From contig MKVZ01000008.1 in assembly GCA_001898995.1 (NCBI GenBank), forward strand, positions 125,737 to 173,268: DNA of 47,532 nt, written 5' to 3'. This DNA comes from Rhizobiales bacterium 63-22 (GTDB lineage: Bacteria > Pseudomonadota > Alphaproteobacteria > Rhizobiales > Rhizobiaceae). The notes below the pieces were generated by a model. The model searched no databases. It was not told where the DNA came from and was given only the letters and a program-made list of their open reading frames with translations. Of this stretch, positions 1 to 8,263 are shown piece by piece. A program made the translations under genes and the position numbers. Position 1 is the first letter of the stretch. Each line of letters begins with the position of its first letter.

Positions 1-7
1 GATCCTG

Positions 8-547
8 TCAGCGTTCGATCACCGCGCAGGCGACGCGGTCGCCCGCGCCGCCGATGGGCTGGGTCGAATAATCGTCCGGATTGGCGTGGATCACCACGGA
101 CGCGCCGTGCTTGCCAAGGAGAGCCGGACGGCTGCTTCCCTTGTTGAGGGCGACCTTGTCGGAATAGAATTCCGCCGCTGCCTTGCCGTCCTTGTCCGCA
201 TGGATGTTCGGCAGATCGCCGTCATCATTCTGCTTGGCGTTGAGGAAACCGTGCACGACGGGCGTCACGGTATGGACATGGCCGCCGGCCTTTTTGAAAC
301 CCGCTCCGCTGCAATCGCCCATTTCATGGAAATGGATGCCGTGCCAGCCGGGTTTCAGCCCGCTCGCCTCGACCCGCAGGATCACACCCCTCGGCGCTTC
401 CGTCACCACGATGCTCCCGATGGCGCTGCCATCGGCGCCGACGAGTTTGCCATGCGCCGTCTCGGCGGCCCCGGCGGCATCGGCCTGCGAGACCGCCAGC
501 GCCGCTATGAGAACGGCCGGGATGATGGGGAGAAATTTATCCGTCAT
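8..547 (-). CDS. sodC: Periplasmic Cu/Zn superoxide dismutase
   Basis: Cu/Zn superoxide dismutase that dismutes superoxide to peroxide and oxygen outside the cytoplasm. The 179-residue product starts with a signal peptide (hydrophobic residues 6-20, likely cleavage after an Ala near 24-27). Copper ligands are visible in HFHE (His72, His74), GGH (His90, bridging) and VVIH (His154). Cys79 and Cys174 should form the disulfide, and GGAGDRVAC near the C-terminus is typical. His99 and Asp111 (GDLPN) fit as zinc ligands, but the usual His three residues before that Asp is Asp108. I chose the ATG at 547, not one 45 bases upstream, because an AGAAAGG-like site precedes it and the signal peptide then begins properly. 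The start overlaps the stop of the upstream gene (ATGA). It is not the classical Brucella SodC sequence but a different family member. Confidence 0.93.
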   Translation of the reverse strand: MTDKFLPIIPAVLIAALAVSQADAAGAAETAHGKLVGADGSAIGSIVVTEAPRGVILRVEASGLKPGWHGIHFHEMGDCSGAGFKKAGGHVHTVTPVVHGFLNAKQNDDGDLPNIHADKDGKAAAEFYSDKVALNKGSSRPALLGKHGASVVIHANPDDYSTQPIGGAGDRVACAVIER

Positions 548-756
548 GGCGTGGCCTTTCTGTCGTGGAACGATGTTGGTGATGAGTGGCACGGCCGGAT
601 GATGTGCGGGGCGGGAATGGCCGCGCGCTCGGCGCGGTCACGGGCTTTCTCGAATAGGGTGCGCACATCGTGGGGGCGCACATTGTCGCTCGCCATCACC
701 TGCAGGATCACCGGATCGCGCAGCAATTCATCCAGCCGGTCGGTATTGTCGCTCAT
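544..756 (-). CDS. Small 70-residue protein of unknown function upstream of sodC
   Basis: I do not recognise a family. The predicted product is a soluble, charged 70-residue protein with a helical N-terminal half (MSDNTDRLDELLRDPVIL, then a segment with NVRPHDVRTLFEKARDRAE) and a Pro/His-rich tail. No signal peptide or membrane segment is seen. Evidence that it is real: a strong GGAGG site lies five to eight bases before the ATG, and its TGA overlaps the sodC ATG as ATGA, the classic geometry for translational coupling. It would then be co-transcribed with sodC. Confidence is limited by the short length and by the high-GC background, in which open frames are common. Confidence 0.6.
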   Translation of the reverse strand: MSDNTDRLDELLRDPVILQVMASDNVRPHDVRTLFEKARDRAERAAIPAPHIIRPCHSSPTSFHDRKATP

Positions 757-926
757 GCCTGACCTCCTCGATCGTTCATCCCAGAAGCCCGCCCTGACCC
801 TTAGATAGGGCGACGATGTCGGCACGCCAATGATCGTTTTGCGGCTATCTTGCGGCAGATCCGGCAAAAATGTGCGGAACGATCCCCGAACCGTTGCGAG
901 CCGACATGGGCGGAACCGGAAGCGGA

Positions 927-1322
927 TCAGGGCGGCGGGGCGCCTTCGTGCTGCGGCAGACCGTCGGCGATGACGACCCAAGGCTGTTTCGAGGCGGTCC
1001 AGATGTGCATCTGCGGCCGGAACATCGAAGGATCGTCCAATGAGCCCGTCGTGAGCCCGATGACGTCGGCCGAATCGCGGCGCGAGAACAGGGTCGTTCC
1101 GCATTGCGGGCAGAAGCCGCGCTCCAGCTCCGGCGAGGAATTGACCGTCGCCACCGGCCCCTCGACCGCGACCGCCTCGATACGGAACAGGATACGGGCG
1201 TTGAAGGCCGCGCCCACCGCCTTCTGGCACAGGCGGCAATGGCATATGCGCTCGTTGACCGGCTCGCCCTCGGCCCGGTAGCGCACCGCGCCGCAAAGGC
1301 ATCCGCCCCGATATGACTGCAT
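927..1322 (-). CDS. GFA/CENP-V family zinc-binding protein
   Basis: Member of the glutathione-dependent formaldehyde-activating (GFA, DUF636) fold family, small zinc proteins that mostly lack a proven reaction. Counting from the chosen start, the cysteine pattern is complete: CLC at 8-10, CHCRLC at 27-32 and CPQC at 71-74. That is the usual arrangement of structural and catalytic zinc sites. At 131 residues the length is normal. The start at 1322 (MQSYRGGCLCG) matches how family members begin. A TTG at 1379 or ATG at 1355 would add an N-terminus unlike the family and would run into the relic next door. Substrate unknown; the name does not prove activity on S-hydroxymethylglutathione. Confidence 0.88.
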   Translation of the reverse strand: MQSYRGGCLCGAVRYRAEGEPVNERICHCRLCQKAVGAAFNARILFRIEAVAVEGPVATVNSSPELERGFCPQCGTTLFSRRDSADVIGLTTGSLDDPSMFRPQMHIWTASKQPWVVIADGLPQHEGAPPP

Positions 1323-1375
1323 GCCCACCCCGATCTCCTGCTTTGCCGGGGACATGGCGTCCGCCGGGAAAATGC

Positions 1376-1525
1376 TCAATGCCTCCCGGCCCGAACCAGA
1401 TAGGCGTCAATCCCCTTCTCGCCCCGCCATTTCATCGCCTCCAGCCGATTCTGGCCCTCGACCAGCACGAAGCGCTTGCCGTCCTCGCGGACCTGAACCG
1501 GCGCCTACAGGCCGTTCTCGACGAT
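1376..1525 (-). pseudogene. Relic of a ParB-like (ParB/Srx fold) domain
   Basis: Reading the minus strand gives IVENGL, then a TAG stop at 1505-1507, then APVQVREDGKRFVLVEG and QNRLEAMKWRGEKGIDAYLV, ending in TGA at 1376-1378. The pattern 'GL.xPVxVRxDG..xxLVEGxxRLEAxKxxG' is what the N-terminal ParB/Srx domain looks like around its GxxR motif. The TAG sits exactly where CAG (Gln) would complete 'GLQAPV', so this looks like a nonsense mutation. Upstream the frame is further disrupted: 'RLKNG' continues in another frame and there is an in-frame TGA. No start codon or ribosome site remains. It is a fragment of some ParB-like or plasmid-partition-like protein, not the chromosomal parB. Confidence 0.55.
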
Positions 1526-1631
1526 GCCCGTTTTTCAATCGCGCAGACCATGCAACCGCCGCAAGCGGCCTCCATCCCGGTTGCTTCGGAATGGACGCTC
1601 CGGCGGTTCCAAAAAGAGTGCGCCGCGGTCG

Positions 1632-2069
1632 TCAGTGCGCCCGGCTCATGGAATCAGCCATCTTGCGCAACACGCTGAGCGCGACGTTCAGTTCCTCGTC
1701 GGTAACGCCGTCGAGCAGATCCTCGCGCACATGATCGGCCAGTTTCTCAACCTCGTCCGCCAGTTCCTTGCCTTCCTCGGTCATCACCACGCGCTTGGCG
1801 CGGCGGTCGCCCTGCACCGTCCGCCGTTCGATGAAGGACTGGCGCTCCAGCCCGTCCAGAAGGCGGACCATGGTGGCGTTCTCGATCTCCAGCGCCTCGG
1901 CCAGTTCCTTCTGGTAAAGCCCCTCCTGCTCGTTCAGGGCGAGCAGGGTGCGCGCGCGGGCCAATGTCAGGCCGTGTTCCTTCACGCGTGCGTCGAAAAC
2001 CGTGCGCAGCCGGCGATTCACCTTCGCCATGGCGTCGATCATTTCTGCCCTGAGTTCAGCCGTCGCCAT
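1632..2069 (-). CDS. MarR family transcriptional regulator
   Basis: Winged-helix MarR regulator of 145 residues, the usual family size. The DNA-binding domain lies in the middle: LTLARARTLLALNEQEG, QKELAEALEIENATMVRLLDGLE as helix-turn-helix, and the wing RRTVQGDRRAKRVVMTEEG. N- and C-terminal helices would form the dimer interface. A GGAG site lies eight bases before the ATG. Two tandem 25-base operator-like repeats lie directly upstream and abut that ribosome site, so autorepression is very likely. No divergent target gene exists; the neighbouring atp operon ends toward it. The effector is unknown. Downstream, the ParB-like relic suggests the 3' flank has been rearranged. Confidence 0.92.
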   Translation of the reverse strand: MATAELRAEMIDAMAKVNRRLRTVFDARVKEHGLTLARARTLLALNEQEGLYQKELAEALEIENATMVRLLDGLERQSFIERRTVQGDRRAKRVVMTEEGKELADEVEKLADHVREDLLDGVTDEELNVALSVLRKMADSMSRAH

Positions 2070-2080
2070 TTCGATTCTCC

Positions 2081-2130
2081 ATATACGTTAGTGGACTAAC
2101 AATAAATATACGTTAGCGGACTAACAATAA
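2081..2130. promoter_or_regulatory. Tandem duplicated operator of the MarR gene
   Basis: Two adjoining 25-base direct repeats (2081-2105 and 2106-2130) differ at one base. Each contains a dyad: GTTAGTGGACTAAC at 2087-2100 (perfect 6-2-6 palindrome) and GTTAGCGGACTAAC at 2112-2125 (5-4-5). Size and symmetry fit a MarR dimer site, and the centres are 25 bases apart. The block ends immediately before the ribosome site of the MarR gene. TATA-rich segments inside the repeats may serve as the promoter -10, so bound protein would block transcription. Operator function is inferred. Confidence 0.75.
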
Positions 2131-2229
2131 TGAAGCTTGATAAGTGGCGGCAAGCTGTTTTCGGATAAACCCCTAAAATTTCACGCAAGCGTGATGAAAT
2201 CCAGTGGCAAGCGATGCTTCCAAAAAGAA

Positions 2230-2251
2230 AAAGCGGGCCGAAGCCCGCTTT
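2230..2251 (-). terminator. Rho-independent terminator of the atp operon
   Basis: Perfect 9-base stem AAAGCGGGC / GCCCGCTTT with a four-base loop lies 22 bases past the atpC stop. On the minus strand the stem runs straight into TTCTTTTTGG, giving a good U-tract. It closes the atpHAGDC transcript. Confidence 0.85.
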
Positions 2252-2273
2252 CCGGAAAACCCGTGCCGATCCG

Positions 2274-2681
2274 TCAGGCCGGTATGACCGTGCCCTGCAA
2301 GGTCATGAGCTGATGGAGGAAATCCTCCAGCCGCGTCCGGTGCTCCGGCGAGGAAGCGTTGTCGAGTTCCTTGCGTGCGTCCTCGATGCGGCGCGCGAGA
2401 TCGCTGTGATCGATGGCGTCCACATGGGTGGCCGACTCGGCCAGAACCGTGCAGCCCTGCGGGGTGATGTCGGCAAAGCCGCCGAAAACCACGTAGGAGT
2501 CCGCCTTGCCGTCGGCGAACTTCACCGAGACGATGCCCGGCTTGACCGTCGTCATCAGCGGCGCGTGGCCGACAAGCGCCGTCAGATAGCCTTCGGTACC
2601 CGGAATGACGACTTCCGCCACTTCCGCCGAGAGCAGGAGCCGTTCCGGCGACACGAGTTCGAATTGGAAAGCCTGGGCCAT
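2274..2681 (-). CDS. atpC: ATP synthase F1 epsilon subunit
   Basis: Epsilon subunit of the F1 sector, 135 residues. It is part of the central stalk, links gamma to the c-ring and can inhibit ATP hydrolysis. The N-terminal beta-sandwich is clear (FQFELVSPERLLLSAE, VVIPGTEGYLTALVGHAPLMT, then GGFADITPQGCTVLAE), followed by a C-terminal two-helix part. I start at the ATG at 2681 (MAQAF); a GTG nine bases upstream is possible but less family-like. It is last in the operon, 114 bases after atpD, and followed by a strong terminator. Confidence 0.97.
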   Translation of the reverse strand: MAQAFQFELVSPERLLLSAEVAEVVIPGTEGYLTALVGHAPLMTTVKPGIVSVKFADGKADSYVVFGGFADITPQGCTVLAESATHVDAIDHSDLARRIEDARKELDNASSPEHRTRLEDFLHQLMTLQGTVIPA

Positions 2682-2795
2682 GGTTCTCACTTGGGATTCA
2701 GACGATCGCGGATCGAGGCGATCGGGTGAAATTCAGGGCGATCGGTCTGCGCGGCGGGCCTTGTCGCCCGCCGGCATATGGTGGGGGCCGGAGCC

Positions 2796-4385
<1,590 letters not shown>

Positions 4386-4398
4386 TTACCTTCCGTTA

Positions 4399-4441
4399 GC
4401 ACGATCCCGAAAAGTTGCAGACTTTCCGGAGAAGATCATGC
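4399..4441 (+). repeat. Palindromic repeat, family 2, copy between atpG and atpD
   Basis: Imperfect palindrome: GCACGATC at one end, GATCATGC at the other, with CGAAAAG and CTTTCCGG inside. It matches the element at 46069-46113 in ends and core, with two bases fewer. It lies in the transcribed leader of atpD, 20 bases before its start codon. It is of the type of short palindromic intergenic elements common in Hyphomicrobiales. Confidence 0.6.
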
Positions 4442-4454
4442 GGTAAACCAAACT

Positions 4455-4561
4455 CTAGAGCGGTTCCTGTTTAAACGGAACCGTTGGAACCGCTCTCTCT
4501 CTTTGTTCCTGCGCATTTCCGAACGCAAAACCGCTGCGCACTTTTGCTGGAAATGCTCTAG
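4455..4561 (-). repeat. 107-base mosaic repeat, copy A, overlapping the atpG stop codon
   Basis: Bounded by CTAGAGC and GCTCTAG. On the minus strand its first 39 bases match 33 of the first 39 bases of the element at 35244-35350, including AGCGGTTTTGCG; both units measure 107 bases. It contains a perfect 11-base hairpin, AGAGCGGTTCC (4457-4467) with GGAACCGCTCT (4486-4496), and a smaller alternative stem. The last three bases of atpG (TAG, 4558-4560) fall inside the element. Size and palindromic mosaic build resemble rhizobial RIME or Brucella Bru-RS elements; exact family not verified. Confidence 0.7.
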
Positions 4562-5454
4562 AGCGCTTCCGCGCCCGAAATGATTTCGATCAGTTCCTTG
4601 GTGATCTGCGCCTGACGCTGGCGGTTGTACGAGATCGACAATTTGTTGATCATGTCGCCCGCATTGCGCGTCGCATTGTCCATCGCGCTCATCTTGGCGC
4701 CCATCTCGCCGGCCACGTTTTCCAGCAGTGCCCGGAAAATCTGCACCGAGATGTTGCGCGGGATCAGCGTCGTCAGGATTTCCGCAGGATCGGGTTCATA
4801 CTCATAGATCGCCTCACCGGCGGTCTCGCCCCCAGCTGCCCCGGCCGCCCCAGCTGCATTGTCGGCAGAAGCGGGAATGAGCTGCTGCGCGGTCGGGATC
4901 TGCGCGATCACCGACTTGAACTGCGAATAGAACAGCGTGCAGACGTCGAACGCGCCTTCCTCGAACAGCTTGATCACCTTCTGGCCGATCGCGTCGGCAT
5001 TGACGAAGGCGAGCTGCTTGACCTCGCGCAGATCGACATGGTCGATCAGCAGGCTGGCGAATTCGCGGCGCAGGATGTCCGCGCCCTTCTTGCCGACCGT
5101 GATGATCTTGACCGTCTTGCCCTCGGCGAGAAGCTTGCGCGCATGATCGCGCGCCAGACGCGCGATCTGCGAGTTGAAGCCGCCGCAAAGGCCGCGCTCG
5201 GCCGTGCAGACGACGAGCAGATGCACATCGTCCTTGCCGGTTCCGGCCATCAGCGCAGGCGCATCCGGGCCGGTGACGTTCTGCGCGATATTGGCGAGAA
5301 CGGCGCTCATGCGCTCGGAATAGGGCCGTGCGGCCTCGGCGGCTTCCTGCGCGCGGCGCAGCTTCGCCGCGGCGACCATCTGCATCGCCTTGGTGATCTT
5401 CTGCGTCGCCTTGACCGAGGCGATACGGTTTCTCAGATCCTTGAGTGAAGGCAT
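4558..5454 (-). CDS. atpG: ATP synthase F1 gamma subunit
   Basis: Gamma subunit, the rotating central shaft of F1, 298 residues. The N-terminal helix is [20 protein letters not shown]. The C-terminal helix is [20 protein letters not shown], then [20 protein letters not shown]. Both are hallmark segments. A short Ala/Gly-rich insert near residues 203-215 (AAGAAGAAGG) lies before [16 protein letters not shown] and makes the protein slightly longer than the Brucella protein I recall. Its TAG stop lies within a dispersed repeat, though the final residues SGAEAL are still family-like. It starts 21 bases after atpA ends. Confidence 0.98.
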   Translation of the reverse strand: MPSLKDLRNRIASVKATQKITKAMQMVAAAKLRRAQEAAEAARPYSERMSAVLANIAQNVTGPDAPALMAGTGKDDVHLLVVCTAERGLCGGFNSQIARLARDHARKLLAEGKTVKIITVGKKGADILRREFASLLIDHVDLREVKQLAFVNADAIGQKVIKLFEEGAFDVCTLFYSQFKSVIAQIPTAQQLIPASADNAAGAAGAAGGETAGEAIYEYEPDPAEILTTLIPRNISVQIFRALLENVAGEMGAKMSAMDNATRNAGDMINKLSISYNRQRQAQITKELIEIISGAEAL

Positions 5455-5475
5455 CCGTTCATCCCGTCACGAGTT

Positions 5476-7005
5476 TCAGCCGAAGGACTTGGCGAAGGCA
5501 TCGACCACCGCCTTGAGCCTGGCCTTGATGTCGTCCGTAAGCGCCTTCTCGTCGCGGATCGCGTCGAGCACATCCTTGTGCTCGTTGCGCAGCGAGGCGA
5601 GAAGCCCCTGCTCGAACTTGCCGACCTGATTGACGGCCAGCTTGTCGAGATAGCCGTTGACGCCGGCATAGATCACGGCGACCTGCTCTTCCGTCTTGAG
5701 CGGCGAGAACTGCGGCTGCTTCAGAAGCTCGGTCAGGCGCGCGCCGCGGTTGAGCAGACGCTGCGTGGCGGCGTCGAGGTCGGAGCCGAACTGGGCGAAG
5801 GCGGCCATTTCGCGATACTGGGCAAGCTCGCCCTTGATCGAGCCGGCGACCTGCTTCATGGCCTTGATCTGGGCGGCCGAACCGACGCGCGAGACCGACA
5901 GGCCGACGTTCACCGCCGGACGGATGCCCTGATAGAACAGGTTGGTCTCGAGGAAGATCTGGCCGTCGGTGATCGAGATCACGTTGGTCGGAATGAAGGC
6001 CGACACGTCGTTGCCCTGCGTCTCGATGACCGGAAGGGCGGTCAGCGAGCCGGCGCCGTTCTCGTCGTTGAGCTTGGCCGCGCGCTCCAGCAGGCGGGAG
6101 TGCAGGTAGAACACGTCGCCCGGATAGGCTTCGCGGCCCGGAGGACGGCGCAGCAGCAGCGACATCTGGCGGTAGGCGACGGCCTGCTTGGACAGATCGT
6201 CATAGCCGATGAGGGCGTGCATGCCGTTGTCGCGGAAATATTCGCCCATGGCGCAGCCCGCGAACGGAGCGAGGTACTGCATCGGGGCCGGATCGGAGGC
6301 GGTGGCGGCGATCACGATCGAATAGTCGAGCGCGCCGCGCTCTTCCAGAACCTTCACGAGCTGGGCGACGGTCGAACGCTTCTGGCCGACGGCGACGTAG
6401 ACGCAGTAGAGCTTGTCCTTGTCGGGGCCGTTGTCGTGGATCGGCTTCTGGTTGAGGAAGGTGTCGAGGATGATGGCGGTCTTGCCGGTCTGGCGGTCGC
6501 CGATGACCAGCTCGCGCTGGCCGCGGCCGACCGGGATCAGGGCGTCGATGGCCTTGAGGCCGGTCGACATCGGCTCGTGCACCGACTTGCGCGGGATGAT
6601 GCCGGGCGCCTTGACGTCCACGCGGCGGCGTTCCTTCGCCTTGATCGGGCCCTTGCCGTCGATCGGGTTGCCGAGCGCGTCGACCACGCGGCCGAGCAGT
6701 TCGGGGCCGACCGGAACGTCGACGATGGCGCCGGTGCGCTTGACGGTGTCGCCTTCCTTGATGTCGCGGTCCGCGCCGAAGATGACGACGCCGACATTGT
6801 CGCTTTCGAGGTTCAGCGCCATGCCGCGAATGCCGCCCGGGAACTCGACCATCTCGCCGGCCTGAACGTTGTCCAGACCGTAGACGCGGGCGATGCCGTC
6901 GCCGACGGACAGAACCTGACCGACCTCGGAGACCTCAGCCTCCTTGCCGAAGTTTTTGATTTGCTCTTTCAGGATAGCGGAAATTTCCGCGGCGCGGATG
7001 TCCAT
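5476..7005 (-). CDS. atpA: ATP synthase F1 alpha subunit
   Basis: Non-catalytic nucleotide-binding alpha subunit, 509 residues, full length. The P-loop GDRQTGKT is at 169-176. The segment [26 protein letters not shown] is characteristic, as is [15 protein letters not shown] near residue 370. The ATG overlaps the atpH stop by one base (TGATG), so the two are translationally coupled. It alternates with beta in the hexamer and carries regulatory nucleotide sites. Nothing is odd in the sequence. Confidence 0.98.
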   Translation of the reverse strand: MDIRAAEISAILKEQIKNFGKEAEVSEVGQVLSVGDGIARVYGLDNVQAGEMVEFPGGIRGMALNLESDNVGVVIFGADRDIKEGDTVKRTGAIVDVPVGPELLGRVVDALGNPIDGKGPIKAKERRRVDVKAPGIIPRKSVHEPMSTGLKAIDALIPVGRGQRELVIGDRQTGKTAIILDTFLNQKPIHDNGPDKDKLYCVYVAVGQKRSTVAQLVKVLEERGALDYSIVIAATASDPAPMQYLAPFAGCAMGEYFRDNGMHALIGYDDLSKQAVAYRQMSLLLRRPPGREAYPGDVFYLHSRLLERAAKLNDENGAGSLTALPVIETQGNDVSAFIPTNVISITDGQIFLETNLFYQGIRPAVNVGLSVSRVGSAAQIKAMKQVAGSIKGELAQYREMAAFAQFGSDLDAATQRLLNRGARLTELLKQPQFSPLKTEEQVAVIYAGVNGYLDKLAVNQVGKFEQGLLASLRNEHKDVLDAIRDEKALTDDIKARLKAVVDAFAKSFG

Positions 7006-7565
7006 CAGCCGACCTCTTTCAGTGCAAGCTTGAGAGAAGAAAGTTTGGTGCGAAGGGACGTGTCGATCTGACGCGAACCCATCTTGACGATAAGACCGCC
7101 GAGGATCGACGGATCGACGGTGACGTTGATCGCCACGTCCTTGCCGGCAACGCCCTTCAGCGTCGCCTTCAATTCGTTCTCCTGCGCGGGCGTGAGCGCA
7201 TGCGCGGAAATGACGTCGGCGGAAACCTCGCCGCGGTGCTCTGCCGCGATCGTGCGGAACGCCGCGATGATGCCGGGCAGCGCGAACAGGCGGCGGTTCT
7301 TCGCCACCACGCGCAGGAAGTTGCCGACCAGACCCTTGATGCCCGCCTTGTCGGCGATGGCGCTGATGGCGTGAAGCTGCTCTTCAGCCGAGAAGACCGG
7401 GCTGGAGATCAGGCGCTTCAGATCTTCGCTTCCGCCCAGAAGCGCCTCGAAACGGCCAAGATCTTTTTCCACAGCAGCGACGGAATTGGCGTCGAGCGCC
7501 AATTCGAAAAGTGATCCGGCGTAACGTTGTGCGACACCTGAAATGAGCGAAGACGTTTCTGCCAC
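7005..7565 (-). CDS. atpH: ATP synthase F1 delta subunit
   Basis: Delta subunit, 186 residues, which caps the alpha/beta hexamer and attaches it to the peripheral stalk. Recognised by [13 protein letters not shown] near the start and by [18 protein letters not shown] near the end. I choose GTG at 7565 (M-A-E-T-S-S). The alternative TTG two codons upstream is less likely, because AGCAGG is well placed for the GTG and the family begins with MAETSS in Brucella. First gene of the F1 operon. The F0 genes (atpB, E, F) are not in the window, as expected for Hyphomicrobiales, where F0 and F1 are separate. Confidence 0.96.
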   Translation of the reverse strand: MAETSSLISGVAQRYAGSLFELALDANSVAAVEKDLGRFEALLGGSEDLKRLISSPVFSAEEQLHAISAIADKAGIKGLVGNFLRVVAKNRRLFALPGIIAAFRTIAAEHRGEVSADVISAHALTPAQENELKATLKGVAGKDVAINVTVDPSILGGLIVKMGSRQIDTSLRTKLSSLKLALKEVG

Positions 7566-7757
7566 GAACAACCTGCTCTCTACGTTGAAACCATTCTTTT
7601 GGAACCCAGCCTTGTTCAGGATGCCAAACCGATGATTTTATTGAATCTTTCCGGTGTCTCCCCGAGACGCGCACGCGTCAACACCGAATTGTGATTGCCG
7701 TCTAGCATAGACGGAAAGGACTCGCAACACGCGAATCCCGCAGTTTTGTGCAATATC

Positions 7758-7777
7758 TTTCGCCTTTTTGGGCGAAA
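7758..7777 (-). terminator. Hairpin behind the small membrane-protein gene
   Basis: Perfect 7-base stem TTTCGCC / GGCGAAA with a 6-base T/A loop, 12 bases past the stop of the gene at 7789-8202. It has no clear U-tract on the minus strand, so it may be a weak or Rho-assisted terminator. The remaining 180 bases up to atpH must hold the atp promoter, but I could not pick one with confidence. Confidence 0.35.
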
Positions 7778-7788
7778 AAGCCCGGCGA

Positions 7789-8202
7789 TCAGCCGACAAA
7801 GCCGAAAGCATAGAGCAGAGGCCCGGCCGCGAGCAGAAATTCGATGACGGCGGCGATGACGCCGTAGATGCTGCCGCCCCTTCTCGCGCCCCCTTTTTCA
7901 CGGTTGTCGGACATCATGGAGATGAAACGCCCGAACAGGGCGAACCCCCATGCGGCGCCGAGCACGACCCACAGGAAAGGCTGCTCGAAGATGAGACAGC
8001 CGAAACCGAGGCCGAGATAGGGGCCGGCCAGCATGGCCCGGATCGAGCCATAGGCTTCAGGGCGGCCGTTGACCGGTTGCAGGCGCAGGAGCTTCATCGT
8101 CACGCCCGGCGCGAACAGCATGATGAGCCCGAAGAAAGCCGTGATCGCCGCCGAACCCCATGCGAACCATTCGCCGGTCGTTGTCGGGAGATAGAATTGC
8201 AT
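7789..8202 (-). CDS. Small integral membrane protein, family not identified
   Basis: 137 residues with about four hydrophobic segments: near 11-31 (WFAWGSAAITAFFGLIMLF), 58-76 (AGPYLGLGFGCLIF), 76-95 and 113-135. A charged loop RRGGSIYG lies before the last segment. No signal peptide and no catalytic motif are evident. It lies between priA and the atp operon on the same strand, with over 200 bases before atpH, so it is probably its own unit. Length and layout recall small DUF4345-like membrane proteins, but I cannot confirm that. Confidence 0.8.
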   Translation of the reverse strand: MQFYLPTTTGEWFAWGSAAITAFFGLIMLFAPGVTMKLLRLQPVNGRPEAYGSIRAMLAGPYLGLGFGCLIFEQPFLWVVLGAAWGFALFGRFISMMSDNREKGGARRGGSIYGVIAAVIEFLLAAGPLLYAFGFVG

Positions 8203-8263
8203 CGCGTTTCACCCTCGTGACATCGGCTCGTCATAGCCGAATTTGCTGCAAGGTTCCATCACC

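Noticed and set aside
1101..1316. Small plus-strand frame antisense to the GFA gene
   Set aside because: The cysteine-rich zinc protein on the minus strand explains this region fully.
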